From Candidatus Epulonipiscioides saccharophilum (lineage in GTDB: Bacteria; Bacillota; Clostridia; Lachnospirales; Cellulosilyticaceae): a stretch of 43,750 nt of DNA. A model generated the notes under the pieces. That model worked only from the letters and a program-made list of their open reading frames with translations. It had not been told where the DNA came from and did no database searches. This document shows, piece by piece, positions 32,684-40,561 of the stretch. The position numbers and the translations under genes were made by a program. The stretch covers positions 1 through 43,750 of the forward strand of contig LNZM01000141.1 in the NCBI GenBank assembly GCA_002007295.1, given 5' to 3'. Within the stretch, counting starts at the first letter, position 1. Every line of letters begins with the position of its first letter.

Positions 32684-33436
32684 ATGAAAATCATAATAAT
32701 GACGTTATTTCCAAAAATGATAAACGAAGCGATTAGCCATAGCATAATAGGTCGAGCGGTAGAAAATAAATTGGTTGAAATAGAAGCTGTAGATTTCAGG
32801 CCTTTTTCAGGTAACAAGCATAATCAGGTAGATGATTATCCATATGGTGGCGGAGCCGGAATGCTGATTAAAGCACAACCGGTTGTGGATTGCTATAGAG
32901 ATATATGTAGAAATTTAGCCACCGACAAACCGAGAGTACTATATACGACACCTTCGGGTAAAATATGGAATCAAAGTATGGCGGTAGAATTTTCTAAAGA
33001 AGAAGAGATAATTATTTTATGTGGACATTATGAGGGAATAGATAAGCGAGCTATAGATGAGATAGTAACTGATGAAATTTCTATTGGTGATTTTATATTA
33101 ACTGGTGGAGAGCTTGCATCTATGATAATAACGGACAGCATAGTAAGGCTTCGGCCGAATGTACTTGGAAAAGAAGAGTCGTTTGAAAACGAAAGTTTTA
33201 GCGATGGTCTTTTAGAGCATGATCATTATACACGGCCAAAAAATTTTGAAGGAAAAGAAGTACCAGAAATTTTGCTATCGGGCAACCATAAAAAGATAGA
33301 AGAATATAGACGGGCCAACGCTATTATCAATACATTAAAGAAGCGTCCGGACCTACTAAAAACAGCTGATTTGACAGAAACGGATAAAAAAATTCTAAAA
33401 AATACAACTTTTTTTCAAAAAAGTGTTGACTTCTAA
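32684..33436 (+). CDS. trmD: tRNA (guanine-N1)-methyltransferase TrmD
   Basis: Methylates G37 of tRNAs that read CNN codons, preventing frameshifts; a SPOUT-fold enzyme. The 250 residues carry all key motifs: MTLFPKMINEAISHSIIGRA, DDYPYGGGAGM, ILCGHYEGID, EISIGDFILTGGELA in the trefoil knot, and LLEHDHYTRPKNFEG. AGGAG precedes the ATG. The usual downstream gene rplS is absent; a promoter overlaps the stop codon and a tRNA cluster follows. Confidence 0.98.
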   Translation: MKIIIMTLFPKMINEAISHSIIGRAVENKLVEIEAVDFRPFSGNKHNQVDDYPYGGGAGMLIKAQPVVDCYRDICRNLATDKPRVLYTTPSGKIWNQSMAVEFSKEEEIIILCGHYEGIDKRAIDEIVTDEISIGDFILTGGELASMIITDSIVRLRPNVLGKEESFENESFSDGLLEHDHYTRPKNFEGKEVPEILLSGNHKKIEEYRRANAIINTLKKRPDLLKTADLTETDKKILKNTTFFQKSVDF

Positions 33437-33454
33437 ATTAAATTGGTATATAAT
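33426..33454 (+). promoter_or_regulatory. Sigma-A promoter of the tRNA cluster
   Basis: TTGACT and TATAAT are separated by 17 bp. The -35 box overlaps the last codons of trmD. The first tRNA starts 50 bp after the -10. Confidence 0.88.
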
Positions 33455-33504
33455 TCATTTTGTCAGCAAGATGTTGCACAGGAAACAATATCTTGAGTGA
33501 CGAT

Positions 33505-33575
33505 GCGGGTGTAGTTCAATGGTAGAACACCAGCCTTCCAAGCTGGTTACGTGAGTTCGATTCTCATCACCCGCT
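33505..33575 (+). tRNA. tRNA-Gly (TCC)
   Basis: Acceptor GCGGGTG pairs with CACCCGC; the anticodon loop CTTCCAA gives TCC. There is no encoded CCA. Confidence 0.95.
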
Positions 33576-33578
33576 TGT

Positions 33579-33652
<74 letters not shown>

Positions 33653-33735
33653 GTTAGTCGAGATCAATTTTCTTTTTACAGTTATTTCATCGGTTGATCG
33701 AGATTATGCGGTTCTGCTATTTATAGCTTGACCGT

Positions 33736-33810
33736 GGTGGAAATAGCTCAGTCGGTTAGAGCGCCAGATTGTGGTCCTGGAGGTCGTGGGTTCGATCCCC
33801 ATTTTCCACC
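33736..33810 (+). tRNA. tRNA-His (GTG)
   Basis: The acceptor GTGGAAA pairs with TTTCCAC, with the extra G(-1) opposite C73 typical of tRNA-His. The anticodon loop TTGTGGT gives GTG. An 83-bp spacer of no clear content separates it from tRNA-Arg. Confidence 0.94.
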
Positions 33811-33823
33811 TTTATTAAATTAT

Positions 33824-33895
33824 AGGGTTATCGCCAAGCGGTAAGGCACAGGATTTTGATTCCTGCATTCGAAGGTTCGAATCCTTCTAGCCCTG
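33824..33895 (+). tRNA. tRNA-Gln (TTG)
   Basis: Acceptor AGGGTTA pairs with TAGCCCT; the anticodon loop TTTTGAT gives TTG. No encoded CCA. The 1-72 pair is A-U, whereas U-A is common in tRNA-Gln. Confidence 0.94.
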
Positions 33896-33951
33896 AATTT
33901 TAATATTTTCAGTTTTAGTTTTTTCATTATTTTTTTTTTGCAATAAGATGC

Positions 33952-34024
33952 GAGTCACTAGCTCAGTAGGTAGAGCACTTGACTTTTAATCAAGTGGTCC
34001 CGGGTTCGAGCCCCGGGTGGCTCA
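33952..34024 (+). tRNA. tRNA-Lys (TTT)
   Basis: Acceptor GAGTCAC pairs with GTGGCTC; the anticodon loop CTTTTAA gives TTT. There is no encoded CCA. Confidence 0.95.
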
Positions 34025-34029
34025 TATAT

Positions 34030-34111
34030 GCGGATGTGGCGGAATTGGCAGACGCACTAGACTTAGGATCTAGCGCCGCAGGGTGTAAGGGTTCGACTCC
34101 CTTCATCCGCA
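34030..34111 (+). tRNA. tRNA-Leu (TAG)
   Basis: Acceptor GCGGATG pairs with CATCCGC; the anticodon loop CTTAGGA gives TAG. The long variable arm is typical of a class II tRNA. There is no encoded CCA. Confidence 0.95.
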
Positions 34112-34143
34112 TGAAATTGTGTATCTTGATATAGTTATTTTAT

Positions 34144-34178
34144 AAGTCCTCCAAGGAAACTAGGAGGATTTTTTTTGT
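34144..34178 (+). terminator. Terminator of the tRNA cluster, first of two
   Basis: TCCTCC pairs with GGAGGA around AAGGAAACTA, followed by ten T. It is the first unit of a 66-bp duplication. Confidence 0.88.
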
Positions 34179-34210
34179 AAATAAAAATAGGCTCACATTT
34201 TATTTTTTCG

Positions 34211-34242
34211 AATCTCTCAAGGAAATTTGGGAGATTTTTTTT
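34211..34242 (+). terminator. Duplicated terminator, second of two
   Basis: AATCTCTCAA pairs with TTGGGAGATT, with one G-U pair, around GGAAAT, followed by a T-run. The flanks (TTTGTAAATAAAAA then TAGG(C/T)TCAC) match those of the first terminator at a 66-bp offset. Compensated changes keep the stem paired in both. Confidence 0.85.
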
Positions 34243-34258
34243 GTAAATAAAAAATAGG

Positions 34259-34288
34259 TTCACTAAAATATTTATACTTGCATATAAT
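34259..34288 (+). promoter_or_regulatory. Probable promoter of the YedF-like gene
   Basis: TTCACT and TATAAT are separated by 18 bp; the ATG follows 32 bp after the -10. Confidence 0.55.
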
Positions 34289-34320
34289 GAATAAAATAAA
34301 TTTTTTAGGAGTGAACGTAT

Positions 34321-34659
34321 ATGTATAATAGTGTGATAGTAATAAACAGTGAGACATTAGGAAGAGGAGACGACGGAGTAGGAAGCAGTTTATTAGGTGT
34401 ATTTTTAAGAAAAATATTAGCCTCTCCAGTCCGTCCAGATGCAATTATTTTTTATAATTCAGGGGTGAAACTATTAACTAACGGATCATTATTTTTAGAT
34501 ATATTGAATGCATTAGAGCAATATGGAGTAGAATTGATAGCTTGTGGAACATGTGTGTATAAAGTATGTGGCCAGCATTCATTGTTAGTAGGTAGAATAA
34601 GTAATATGGATGAAATCGGACAAATTTTATTATATGCTAGAAAAACATTAACTTTATAG
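34321..34659 (+). CDS. YedF-like DsrE-domain protein, lacking the TusA/SirA domain
   Basis: A soluble 112-residue protein matching the C-terminal half of YedF, the sulfurtransferase-like selenium metabolism protein. Motifs are SETLGRGDDGVGSSLLGVFL, AIIFYNSGVKLLTNGS and YGVELIACGTCVYKVCG with the conserved CGTC cysteines. The N-terminal TusA-like domain (CPxP motif) of full-length YedF is missing, and the gene has its own ATG with AGGAG, so it is a stand-alone domain and not a truncation in this sequence. YedF usually co-occurs with selD and related genes; none is in the window. It lies between the tRNA terminators and murB. Confidence 0.85.
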   Translation: MYNSVIVINSETLGRGDDGVGSSLLGVFLRKILASPVRPDAIIFYNSGVKLLTNGSLFLDILNALEQYGVELIACGTCVYKVCGQHSLLVGRISNMDEIGQILLYARKTLTL

Positions 34660-34719
34660 TAAATAAATTGTAGTAAGCTATTGGTGAAGTACACATACTA
34701 ATACTTACTACTTTTTTTA

Positions 34720-34749
34720 TTGACAAAAATGTTAATATTATTTTATAAA
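34720..34749 (+). promoter_or_regulatory. Promoter of murB
   Basis: TTGACA and TATAAA are separated by 18 bp, ending 21 bp before the GTG start. Its -35 box creates a false in-frame TTG start for murB. Confidence 0.75.
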
Positions 34750-34770
34750 ATGAAGATAGGAGATAATAAG

Positions 34771-35667
34771 GTGAATGCAATATTAAAGCAATTTCGAGCA
34801 ATTTTAAAAGAGAATCAGATAAAAATAAATGAGCCAATAAAAAATTATACTACGTTTAAGATAGGTGGCCCGGCCAAAGTGCTGGTAGTAGCAGAAAAAA
34901 TTGATGAAATTTCCAAAATAATTAATGTTTGTAAAAAAGAAAATGTCAAATACTATATATTGGGTAGAGGTAGTAATTTATTAGCTAAAGATGAAGGCTA
35001 TGATGGGGTCCTAATATTAATCAACATAAGTAAAATCGAAATAGCTAATAATATAATAACAGTGGAGGCGGGGGCCAAATTAAGTAGAATAGCACAAATA
35101 GCGAGCGAAAATAATTTAAGTGGGTTTGAATTTGCACATGGCATACCCGGATCCATCGGTGGTGCTGTAGTCATGAACGCCGGCGCTTATGGCGATGAAA
35201 TAAAAGATGTTTTACTCAGTATAGAAGCGATAAATGCCCAAGGAAAACAAGTTACTTTGCAAAGTAGTGAATTAAATTTAGGTTATAGAACCAGTATAAT
35301 ACCTAAAGAAGGATTGATTGTGTTAAGCGCTACAATAAAGTTAAATCCAGGAAATAGAGAAGATATAGAGAAAAAAACAAGAGAATTAAATCAGCAAAGA
35401 CGTGATAAACAGCCGTTAAACTATCCAAGTGCAGGCAGTACCTTTAAAAGGCCAGAAGGTTATTTTGCCGGAAAGCTCATTTCAGATGCAGGATTGGCCG
35501 GATTAAGAATAGGAGATGCGCAAGTATCCGAAAAGCATTGCGGCTTCATCGTTAATGTAGGCTCGGCCACTTATCAAGATGTGAACAGCTTAATCGAAAA
35601 AGTGAAATATGAAGTTTTTCGTCAATTTGGTGTTATGTTAGAATCCGAAGTTAAGGTGATAGAATAA
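34771..35667 (+). CDS. murB: UDP-N-acetylenolpyruvoylglucosamine reductase MurB
   Basis: FAD enzyme that makes UDP-N-acetylmuramate, the second committed step of peptidoglycan synthesis. The start is GTG at 34771, 8 bp after AGGAG; a longer frame would start within the -35 box of the promoter. The 298 residues include NYTTFKIGGPAKVLV, ILGRGSNLLAKDEGYDG, the FAD-binding HGIPGSIGGAVVMNAGAYG, YRTSIIPKEGLIVLSA, the QPLNYPSAGSTFKRP motif with the catalytic Ser, and CGFIVNVGSATYQDV with the C-terminal Glu region after it, as in type II MurB. It heads the murB-rapZ-yvcK-whiA-HPr order common in Clostridia. Confidence 0.96.
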   Translation: MNAILKQFRAILKENQIKINEPIKNYTTFKIGGPAKVLVVAEKIDEISKIINVCKKENVKYYILGRGSNLLAKDEGYDGVLILINISKIEIANNIITVEAGAKLSRIAQIASENNLSGFEFAHGIPGSIGGAVVMNAGAYGDEIKDVLLSIEAINAQGKQVTLQSSELNLGYRTSIIPKEGLIVLSATIKLNPGNREDIEKKTRELNQQRRDKQPLNYPSAGSTFKRPEGYFAGKLISDAGLAGLRIGDAQVSEKHCGFIVNVGSATYQDVNSLIEKVKYEVFRQFGVMLESEVKVIE

Positions 35668-35704
35668 AGTTGAAAAATGGCCAAAGTCGCCACATTAGAA
35701 TAAA
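35641..35704 (+). repeat. Possible 36-bp tandem duplication at murB 3' end
   Basis: AGAATAAA recurs at 35661 and 35697. The bases before it (CCGAAGTTAAG and CCAAAGTCGCC) are weakly similar, so the two stretches read SEVKVIE-stop and AKVATLE-stop. It is decayed, and the call is tentative. Confidence 0.4.
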
Positions 35705-35733
35705 CTTAAAGAAAAATAGGGGGCAGTCAAACC

Positions 35734-36600
35734 ATGGAATTTATAATAGTAACAGGAATGTCCGGCGCAGGGAAAAGTACTGCTATAAAATGTTTTGAAG
35801 ATATGGGCTATTATTGTATGGATAATTTACCACTAGGATTGTTAAATAATTTTATAGAATTAGCAAAAGAATGCCAAAATAAGTTTCCTAAAATAGTATT
35901 AGGTATAGATATAAGAGGCAATGCTTTATTTGATCAATCTTTTTTGGATGTAAAAATATTAGGAAATTATAGGTATACTATTTTATTTTTTGACTGTTCT
36001 GATGCAGAATTAATCAAGAGATTTAAAGAAACAAGAAGAAATCATCCATTAGCCAAAGAGATGAGAATAGATGAAGCACTGCGGAAAGAACGTGAATTTT
36101 TGACGAAAATAAAACAACATTCAAATTATATTATAGATACTACGCATATTTTACCCAAAGATGTAAAAGAATTATTAGTAAACATATTTGAGCAAAATAC
36201 AGAATTTATGGGTTTAGTTATTACCATAATTGTTTTCGGCTTTAAATATGGTATCCCTCTAGATGCAGATTTAATTTTTGATGTACGATTTTTAAAAAAT
36301 CCTTACTATGACAAGCACCTAAGACCACATACTGGTAATAGTATAGAAGTACGGGATTTCGTTTTTAGTGATCCTAATACGGATATCTTTATTGATAAGT
36401 TAACTGACTTAACGGATTTTTTAGCCCCACTTTATACAAAAGAAGGGAAAAATCAATTGGTTATAGGAATTGGTTGCACCGGAGGCAAGCATCGATCTGT
36501 AGTTATTGCTAAGGAATTAAGTGAATACTTGAAGCAAAAAAAATATGTTGTTAACTTAGAGTTTAGAGACATCGAAAAAGACACAAAAAGGGGGAAATAG
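35734..36600 (+). CDS. rapZ: RapZ/YvcJ family nucleotide-binding protein
   Basis: P-loop protein of 288 residues that regulates small-RNA turnover in Escherichia coli (RNase adaptor) and is linked to competence in Bacillus as YvcJ. Walker A is TGMSGAGKST (about 7-16), with YYCMDNLPLGLL following. Conserved C-terminal elements are SFGFKYG-like VFGFKYGIPLDADLIFDVRF, NPYY, LRPHTG and the VIGIGCTGGKHRSVVIA motif. GGGGG lies before the ATG. The next gene starts 2 bp after its stop, which implies a shared transcript and translational coupling with yvcK. Confidence 0.96.
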   Translation: MEFIIVTGMSGAGKSTAIKCFEDMGYYCMDNLPLGLLNNFIELAKECQNKFPKIVLGIDIRGNALFDQSFLDVKILGNYRYTILFFDCSDAELIKRFKETRRNHPLAKEMRIDEALRKEREFLTKIKQHSNYIIDTTHILPKDVKELLVNIFEQNTEFMGLVITIIVFGFKYGIPLDADLIFDVRFLKNPYYDKHLRPHTGNSIEVRDFVFSDPNTDIFIDKLTDLTDFLAPLYTKEGKNQLVIGIGCTGGKHRSVVIAKELSEYLKQKKYVVNLEFRDIEKDTKRGK

Positions 36601-36602
36601 TT

Positions 36603-37559
36603 ATGAAAGTCGTAGTTATCGGGGGAGGTACGGGCCTTTCCACCATGTTGAAAGGTTTAAAAGAATTTACTAGTCATATCACAGCCATAGTGACCGTATC
36701 AGATAACGGAGGAAATTCCGGACTGCTTAGATCCGAATTGAATATCATCCCACCTGGAGATATTAGAAATTGCTTGGTGTCGTTAGCTAATACAGAGCCG
36801 ATAATGAAAGATCTGCTACAATATCGATTTAAGGATGGTAGCCTTAAGGGCCAAAATTTCGGCAATCTGCTATTAGCAGCGTTAACGGATTTAAATGACG
36901 GGAATTTTAACAATGCAATTCAAATAACCAGTAAAGTTTTAGCCATCACAGGAAAGGTTTTACCAGTAACTCTAGATAAAGTAAATTTACATGCTACCTT
37001 TTCGGATAATCATGAAGTGATAGGCGAAACAGAAATTGTTGAGTATGGAAAGCAAACACAATCTTTAATAAAAAAGATAGTATTAAAACCAGAAGATGTA
37101 AAGCCGACACCCGATGTGCTGAATGCAATAGAAAATGCGGACTTAATCATACTAGGGCCCGGCAGTTTATATACAAGTATTATATCGAACCTGTTGGTAA
37201 AAAATCTATCCAATGCTGTAGCTACTAGCCTGGCCAAAAAGGTATATATAGCAAACTTAATGAGCCAGCCGGGTGAAACCACAGGATTGACCATAGAAAG
37301 CCATGTGAAAGAACTAGAAAAATATATAGGAGCACAAGTAATCGATGCTGTAATAATCAGTTCGACTAAAATAAAAAAGAAATATATTAAGAAGTATGCA
37401 GAAGAGGGGGCACATTTATTAAGGTATAACAAACGAGATAAATTATGGAAACGAGTAACGATGATCGAAGCAGATATCACAAGAGTAAATGAGACTGAAG
37501 GTTATATAAGACATAATTCTGTAGAGCTGGCTCAATGTATTTTTCAATACGGAGGGTAG
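36603..37559 (+). CDS. yvcK: YvcK/CofD-like gluconeogenesis factor
   Basis: Rossmann-fold protein of the CofD-like family of 318 residues. In Bacillus it is needed for growth on gluconeogenic carbon sources and for placing PBP1, and it binds UDP-sugars. VVVIGGGTGLSTML at the N-terminus is the nucleotide loop. It is followed by AIVTVSDNGGNSGLLR, PPGDIRNCLVSLA, NFGNLLLAALT, ILGPGSLYTSIISNLLV and MSQPGETTGLT, all family hallmarks. GGGGG lies 5 bp before the ATG, inside the end of rapZ. It overlaps or abuts whiA closely. Confidence 0.96.
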   Translation: MKVVVIGGGTGLSTMLKGLKEFTSHITAIVTVSDNGGNSGLLRSELNIIPPGDIRNCLVSLANTEPIMKDLLQYRFKDGSLKGQNFGNLLLAALTDLNDGNFNNAIQITSKVLAITGKVLPVTLDKVNLHATFSDNHEVIGETEIVEYGKQTQSLIKKIVLKPEDVKPTPDVLNAIENADLIILGPGSLYTSIISNLLVKNLSNAVATSLAKKVYIANLMSQPGETTGLTIESHVKELEKYIGAQVIDAVIISSTKIKKKYIKKYAEEGAHLLRYNKRDKLWKRVTMIEADITRVNETEGYIRHNSVELAQCIFQYGG

Positions 37560-37564
37560 AAGAA

Positions 37565-38410
37565 ATGTCATTTTGTCTAAACATTAAAAAAGAGCTTATA
37601 AATATTAAAAAGGATGTGAGAGAAGAATTACAAGGTTTTATATTTATTTCTGAAAAAACCGAAGGAAAGAATAGCCTTGTAATTTTTGAAACTGACAAAT
37701 ATTACAAAAAATATTCAGATACATTAAAAAATTGGAAATTTTGCACGAGTGGAATATTAAATATAAATAACACCAAAAAAAATATATTTACATTAACAAT
37801 TGATAATGCTAAAATGAGCATTAGCAACTTAAATGATTTTGCACACAAGAGAGCATTTATAAGAGGTCTATTTTTAGGCGGAGGAATTTTAAGTGATCCT
37901 GAGAAAGCATATCATTTGGAATTTATTGTATATACAAAAGAAAAGGCTGAGTTTATTAAGGAAATATTACTTAGTATAGACATAACAACAAAAGTGGTAA
38001 AGAGACGAAAAAAATATATAGTATATTTAAAAGAGAGTTCGCAAATAGTAGATTTATTAAATATAATGGGTGCGCACATAGCACTCTTAGAAGTAGAAAA
38101 CATTAGGGTACTAAAAGAAGTCAGAAACAACGTAAACAGGACGGTAAATTGTGAATTGGCCAATATATCCAAGACAGTCAGCAGTGCTATATTACAAATA
38201 GAGGATATTAAATATTTGAGCAAAACAATAGGTCTAAATAAATTACCGAACAATTTAGAGCAACTAGCTAAATTAAGGTTAAAATATGCCCAAGCGACTT
38301 TACTAGAGCTAGGTTCTAAACTCGAACCGCCAGTTTCTAAATCGTGTATATCACACAGATTTAAAAAAATTAGGCAAATAGTAGAAGAAACAAGGAGGAA
38401 TAATAGATGA
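37565..38410 (+). CDS. whiA: DNA-binding protein WhiA
   Basis: Conserved Gram-positive DNA-binding protein linked to chromosome segregation and division. The start is ATG at 37565, with GGAGGG 9 bp upstream; this gives MSFCLNIKKEL, the usual WhiA beginning, whereas a longer frame overlaps yvcK. The 281 residues comprise the LAGLIDADG-like N-terminal domain (RAFIRGLFLGGGILSDPEKAYHLEF) and a C-terminal HTH region (CELANISKTVSSAILQIEDI, LRLKYAQATLLELGSKL, SKSCISHRFKKIRQI). It is slightly shorter than usual. The stop overlaps the HPr start (ATGA). Confidence 0.95.
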   Translation: MSFCLNIKKELINIKKDVREELQGFIFISEKTEGKNSLVIFETDKYYKKYSDTLKNWKFCTSGILNINNTKKNIFTLTIDNAKMSISNLNDFAHKRAFIRGLFLGGGILSDPEKAYHLEFIVYTKEKAEFIKEILLSIDITTKVVKRRKKYIVYLKESSQIVDLLNIMGAHIALLEVENIRVLKEVRNNVNRTVNCELANISKTVSSAILQIEDIKYLSKTIGLNKLPNNLEQLAKLRLKYAQATLLELGSKLEPPVSKSCISHRFKKIRQIVEETRRNNR

Positions 38411-38682
38411 TTAGTAAAGCGGTGACATTAAAATTTAAAAATGGATTAGAAGCAAGACCGACAGCGCTATTAGTACAGTTAGCAAGTAAATTTGACAGTC
38501 AGATATTTATAAAACTCATGGATAAAAAGATTAATGCAAAGAGCATAATGGGAATGATGAGCTTAGGTAGCATAAAAGGAGAGCAGTTAGAACTAATAGT
38601 GGATGGAGAAGACGAAGAAGACGCAAGTGCAGCGTTGTGCGAATTTTTATCCAAAGAAGAAGTATCTTTGGTTAATAACTAA
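38407..38682 (+). CDS. HPr-like protein with Glu in place of His15 (Crh-type)
   Basis: A 91-residue HPr-fold protein. The active-site His of the PTS phosphocarrier is replaced by Glu in NGLEARPTAL (Glu about 15), so it cannot carry phosphate from enzyme I in the usual way. The regulatory Ser (about 46, in NAKSIMGMM) that HPr kinase modifies is kept. This is the pattern of Crh-type regulators, which work in carbon catabolite control with CcpA; the Bacillus crh gene also follows the whiA homologue (yvcL). Overlap with whiA by ATGA implies translational coupling. No HPr kinase or ccpA is in the window. Confidence 0.92.
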   Translation: MISKAVTLKFKNGLEARPTALLVQLASKFDSQIFIKLMDKKINAKSIMGMMSLGSIKGEQLELIVDGEDEEDASAALCEFLSKEEVSLVNN

Positions 38683-38717
38683 AGGGCCAATATGCCTTTT
38701 AGTCTTTTAGTCTTTTT
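38678..38717 (+). terminator. Terminator after the HPr-like gene
   Basis: ACTAAAGGGC pairs with GCCTTTTAGT (one G-U pair) around a short loop, followed by CTTTTAGTCTTTTT. The stem overlaps the stop codon. It closes the murB-to-HPr unit. Confidence 0.82.
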
Positions 38718-38783
38718 ATGTTTGCATAAAATTTACCTAAATAGGCTATACTTAAGAAAAGTCAAAGAAAAGGTAGAAACTAA

Positions 38784-39806
38784 ATGCAAACATCAGATTT
38801 TAAATTTGAATTACCAGAAGAATTAATAGCACAAATACCCTTAGAAGATAGAAGTGAATCGAGGTTAATGGTATTAAATAGAGAGCAACAAACAATAGAA
38901 CATAAGCATTTTTATGATATAGCAACATACTTAGAGGCAGGCGATTGTCTAGTTCTAAATGACACAAAAGTTATCCCTGCAAGATTATTCGGCAGAAAGC
39001 AAACTGGCGGAAAAATAGAGATATTAATACTAAGAAGGCGAGAAAAAGATATATTTGAAACATTAGTAAAGCCAGGAAAGAATGCCAAAATAGGTGACAA
39101 ATTAGTATTTGGAGAAGGTCTATTAAATGCAGAAGTAATTGATAAGACTGAAGAAGGAAATAGGATAATAAAATTTGAATATGAGGGAATATGGGAAGAG
39201 ATATTAGAAAAATTAGGAGAAATGCCGTTACCGCCATATATCACGCAGAAGCTAGCAAACAAGAATAGATATCAAACAGTATACGCTAAGAACGAAGGCA
39301 GTGCGGCAGCACCGACGGCCGGATTACACTTTACTAAAGAGTTACTAGAAAGACTTAAAGCCAAAGGAGTAAGGATAGCATACGTAACTCTACATGTTGG
39401 TTTAGGGACATTTAGGCCAGTAAAAGTAGAAAATATAAAAGAACACAAAATGCATTCCGAATATTATTATTTAGACGAAACTAATGCTAAAATAATTAAT
39501 CAGGCCAAACAAAATGGAAAATCAATAGTTGCTGTAGGTACAACCAGTACAAGGGTTTTAGAAAGTATAGCATCCGAAAAAGGAAGAATAGAAGCTTGTA
39601 GTGGAGATACAGAAATTTTTATAAAACCCGGATATAATTTTAAAGTAGTTGACAAACTAATAACCAATTTTCATTTGCCAGAATCGACCTTAATAATGTT
39701 AGTAAGTGCTTTGTACGACCGAGAAAAAGTATTAGAAGCCTATAAAGTAGCCGTAAATGAACACTACAGATTTTTCAGCTTCGGCGATGCTATGCTTATA
39801 ATTTAG
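38784..39806 (+). CDS. queA: S-adenosylmethionine:tRNA ribosyltransferase-isomerase QueA
   Basis: Transfers a ribosyl group from SAM to preQ1 in tRNA to make epoxyqueuosine. The 340 residues show [44 protein letters not shown], the [13 protein letters not shown] signature, [10 protein letters not shown], the [13 protein letters not shown] motif and [19 protein letters not shown]. The gene is behind its own weak promoter (TTGCAT and TATACT, spacing 19). tgt, queG and ruv genes, its frequent neighbours, are not in the window. Confidence 0.98.
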   Translation: MQTSDFKFELPEELIAQIPLEDRSESRLMVLNREQQTIEHKHFYDIATYLEAGDCLVLNDTKVIPARLFGRKQTGGKIEILILRRREKDIFETLVKPGKNAKIGDKLVFGEGLLNAEVIDKTEEGNRIIKFEYEGIWEEILEKLGEMPLPPYITQKLANKNRYQTVYAKNEGSAAAPTAGLHFTKELLERLKAKGVRIAYVTLHVGLGTFRPVKVENIKEHKMHSEYYYLDETNAKIINQAKQNGKSIVAVGTTSTRVLESIASEKGRIEACSGDTEIFIKPGYNFKVVDKLITNFHLPESTLIMLVSALYDREKVLEAYKVAVNEHYRFFSFGDAMLII

Positions 39807-39813
39807 GTGACCC

Positions 39814-39843
39814 TTGACATATATATGAGAATAACCTTATAAT
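39814..39843 (+). promoter_or_regulatory. Promoter of the DIP1984 gene
   Basis: TTGACA and TATAAT, both perfect, are 18 bp apart. The ATG follows 39 bp after the -10 with AAAGGA before it. Confidence 0.85.
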
Positions 39844-39882
39844 TCTGAAAAACATTCTTAAATAAGAAAGGATTTTTGATTT

Positions 39883-40335
39883 ATGAAATTAGCTGAAGCA
39901 TTGATAAATCGGGCCAGTTTGCAGAGTAAAGCACATGAATTAAGATCCAGATTAGAAAATAACGCTCTTGTACAAGATGGCGAAGAGCCGGTCGAAGATC
40001 CGTATGAGTTATTGAATGAATACGAAGAAGTAATGGACGCTTTTGAAAATTTAATAGCAAAAATAAATTTAACTAATTCTACAATTAAAGTGGATGGTAT
40101 CACGATTACGGAGATGATAGCCAAAAGAGATGTATTAAAACAAAAGTTGTCAACATATAATACATTTATTAATGCAGCCAGTCGCCTGATTTCAAGACAT
40201 AGTACCAGCGAAATTAAGATAAAAAGTACAGTGAACGTAAAAGAACTGCAAAAGAAAGCAGACCAAATATCTGCACAGTTGAGAAAAGTGGATATGAAAC
40301 TGCAAGAATTAAATTGGACATCCGAATTAATTTAG
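39883..40335 (+). CDS. DIP1984 family protein
   Basis: A soluble, highly charged, helical protein of 150 residues and unknown function. MKLAEALINRASLQSKAHEL, LRSRLENNALVQDGEEPVED, LNEYEEVMDAFENLIAKIN, and MIAKRDVLKQKLSTYN with the C-terminal coiled coil ADQISAQLRKVDMKLQELNW match the family pattern in order and length. The family is often carried near defence or mobile regions in other genomes, but there is none here. It has its own consensus promoter. Its last 78 bases and about 30 downstream bases are tandemly repeated two more times (107-bp period). Confidence 0.9.
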   Translation: MKLAEALINRASLQSKAHELRSRLENNALVQDGEEPVEDPYELLNEYEEVMDAFENLIAKINLTNSTIKVDGITITEMIAKRDVLKQKLSTYNTFINAASRLISRHSTSEIKIKSTVNVKELQKKADQISAQLRKVDMKLQELNWTSELI

Positions 40336-40558
40336 AAAGAATAAAATACGAAAGTATATGAGAAGCAGACCAAATATCTGCACAGTTGAGAAAAGTGGAT
40401 ATGAAGCTACAAGAGTTAAATGGGACATCCGAATTGATTTAGAAAGAATAAAATACGAAAGTATATGAGAAGCAGACCAAATATCTGCACAGTTGAGAAA
40501 AGTGGATATGAAACTGCAAGAGTTAAATTGGACATCCGAATTGATTTGGCAAGAATAA
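40258..40558 (+). repeat. 107-bp tandem array, three units, of the DIP1984 3' end
   Basis: GCAGACCAAATATCTGCACA begins at 40258 (in the gene), 40365 and 40472. Units carry the C-terminal codons (ADQISAQLRKVDMKLQELN...), the stop codon and about 30 bases downstream. The second unit keeps the stop; in the third the stop has become TTG. Differences between units are few, so the expansion is recent. 107 is not a multiple of three, but the repeats lie after the stop and do not matter to the gene. Confidence 0.95.
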
Positions 40559-40561
40559 AAT

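Noticed and set aside
34720-34770. Longer MurB starting at TTG 34720
   Set aside because: That TTG is part of the -35 box TTGACA of a good promoter. GTG at 34771 has AGGAG in place and matches the family N-terminus.
37010-37480. Minus-strand frame of 156 codons opposite yvcK
   Set aside because: It is the antisense shadow of a conserved gene, and its hydrophobic composition is that expected from reading AT-rich coding DNA backwards.
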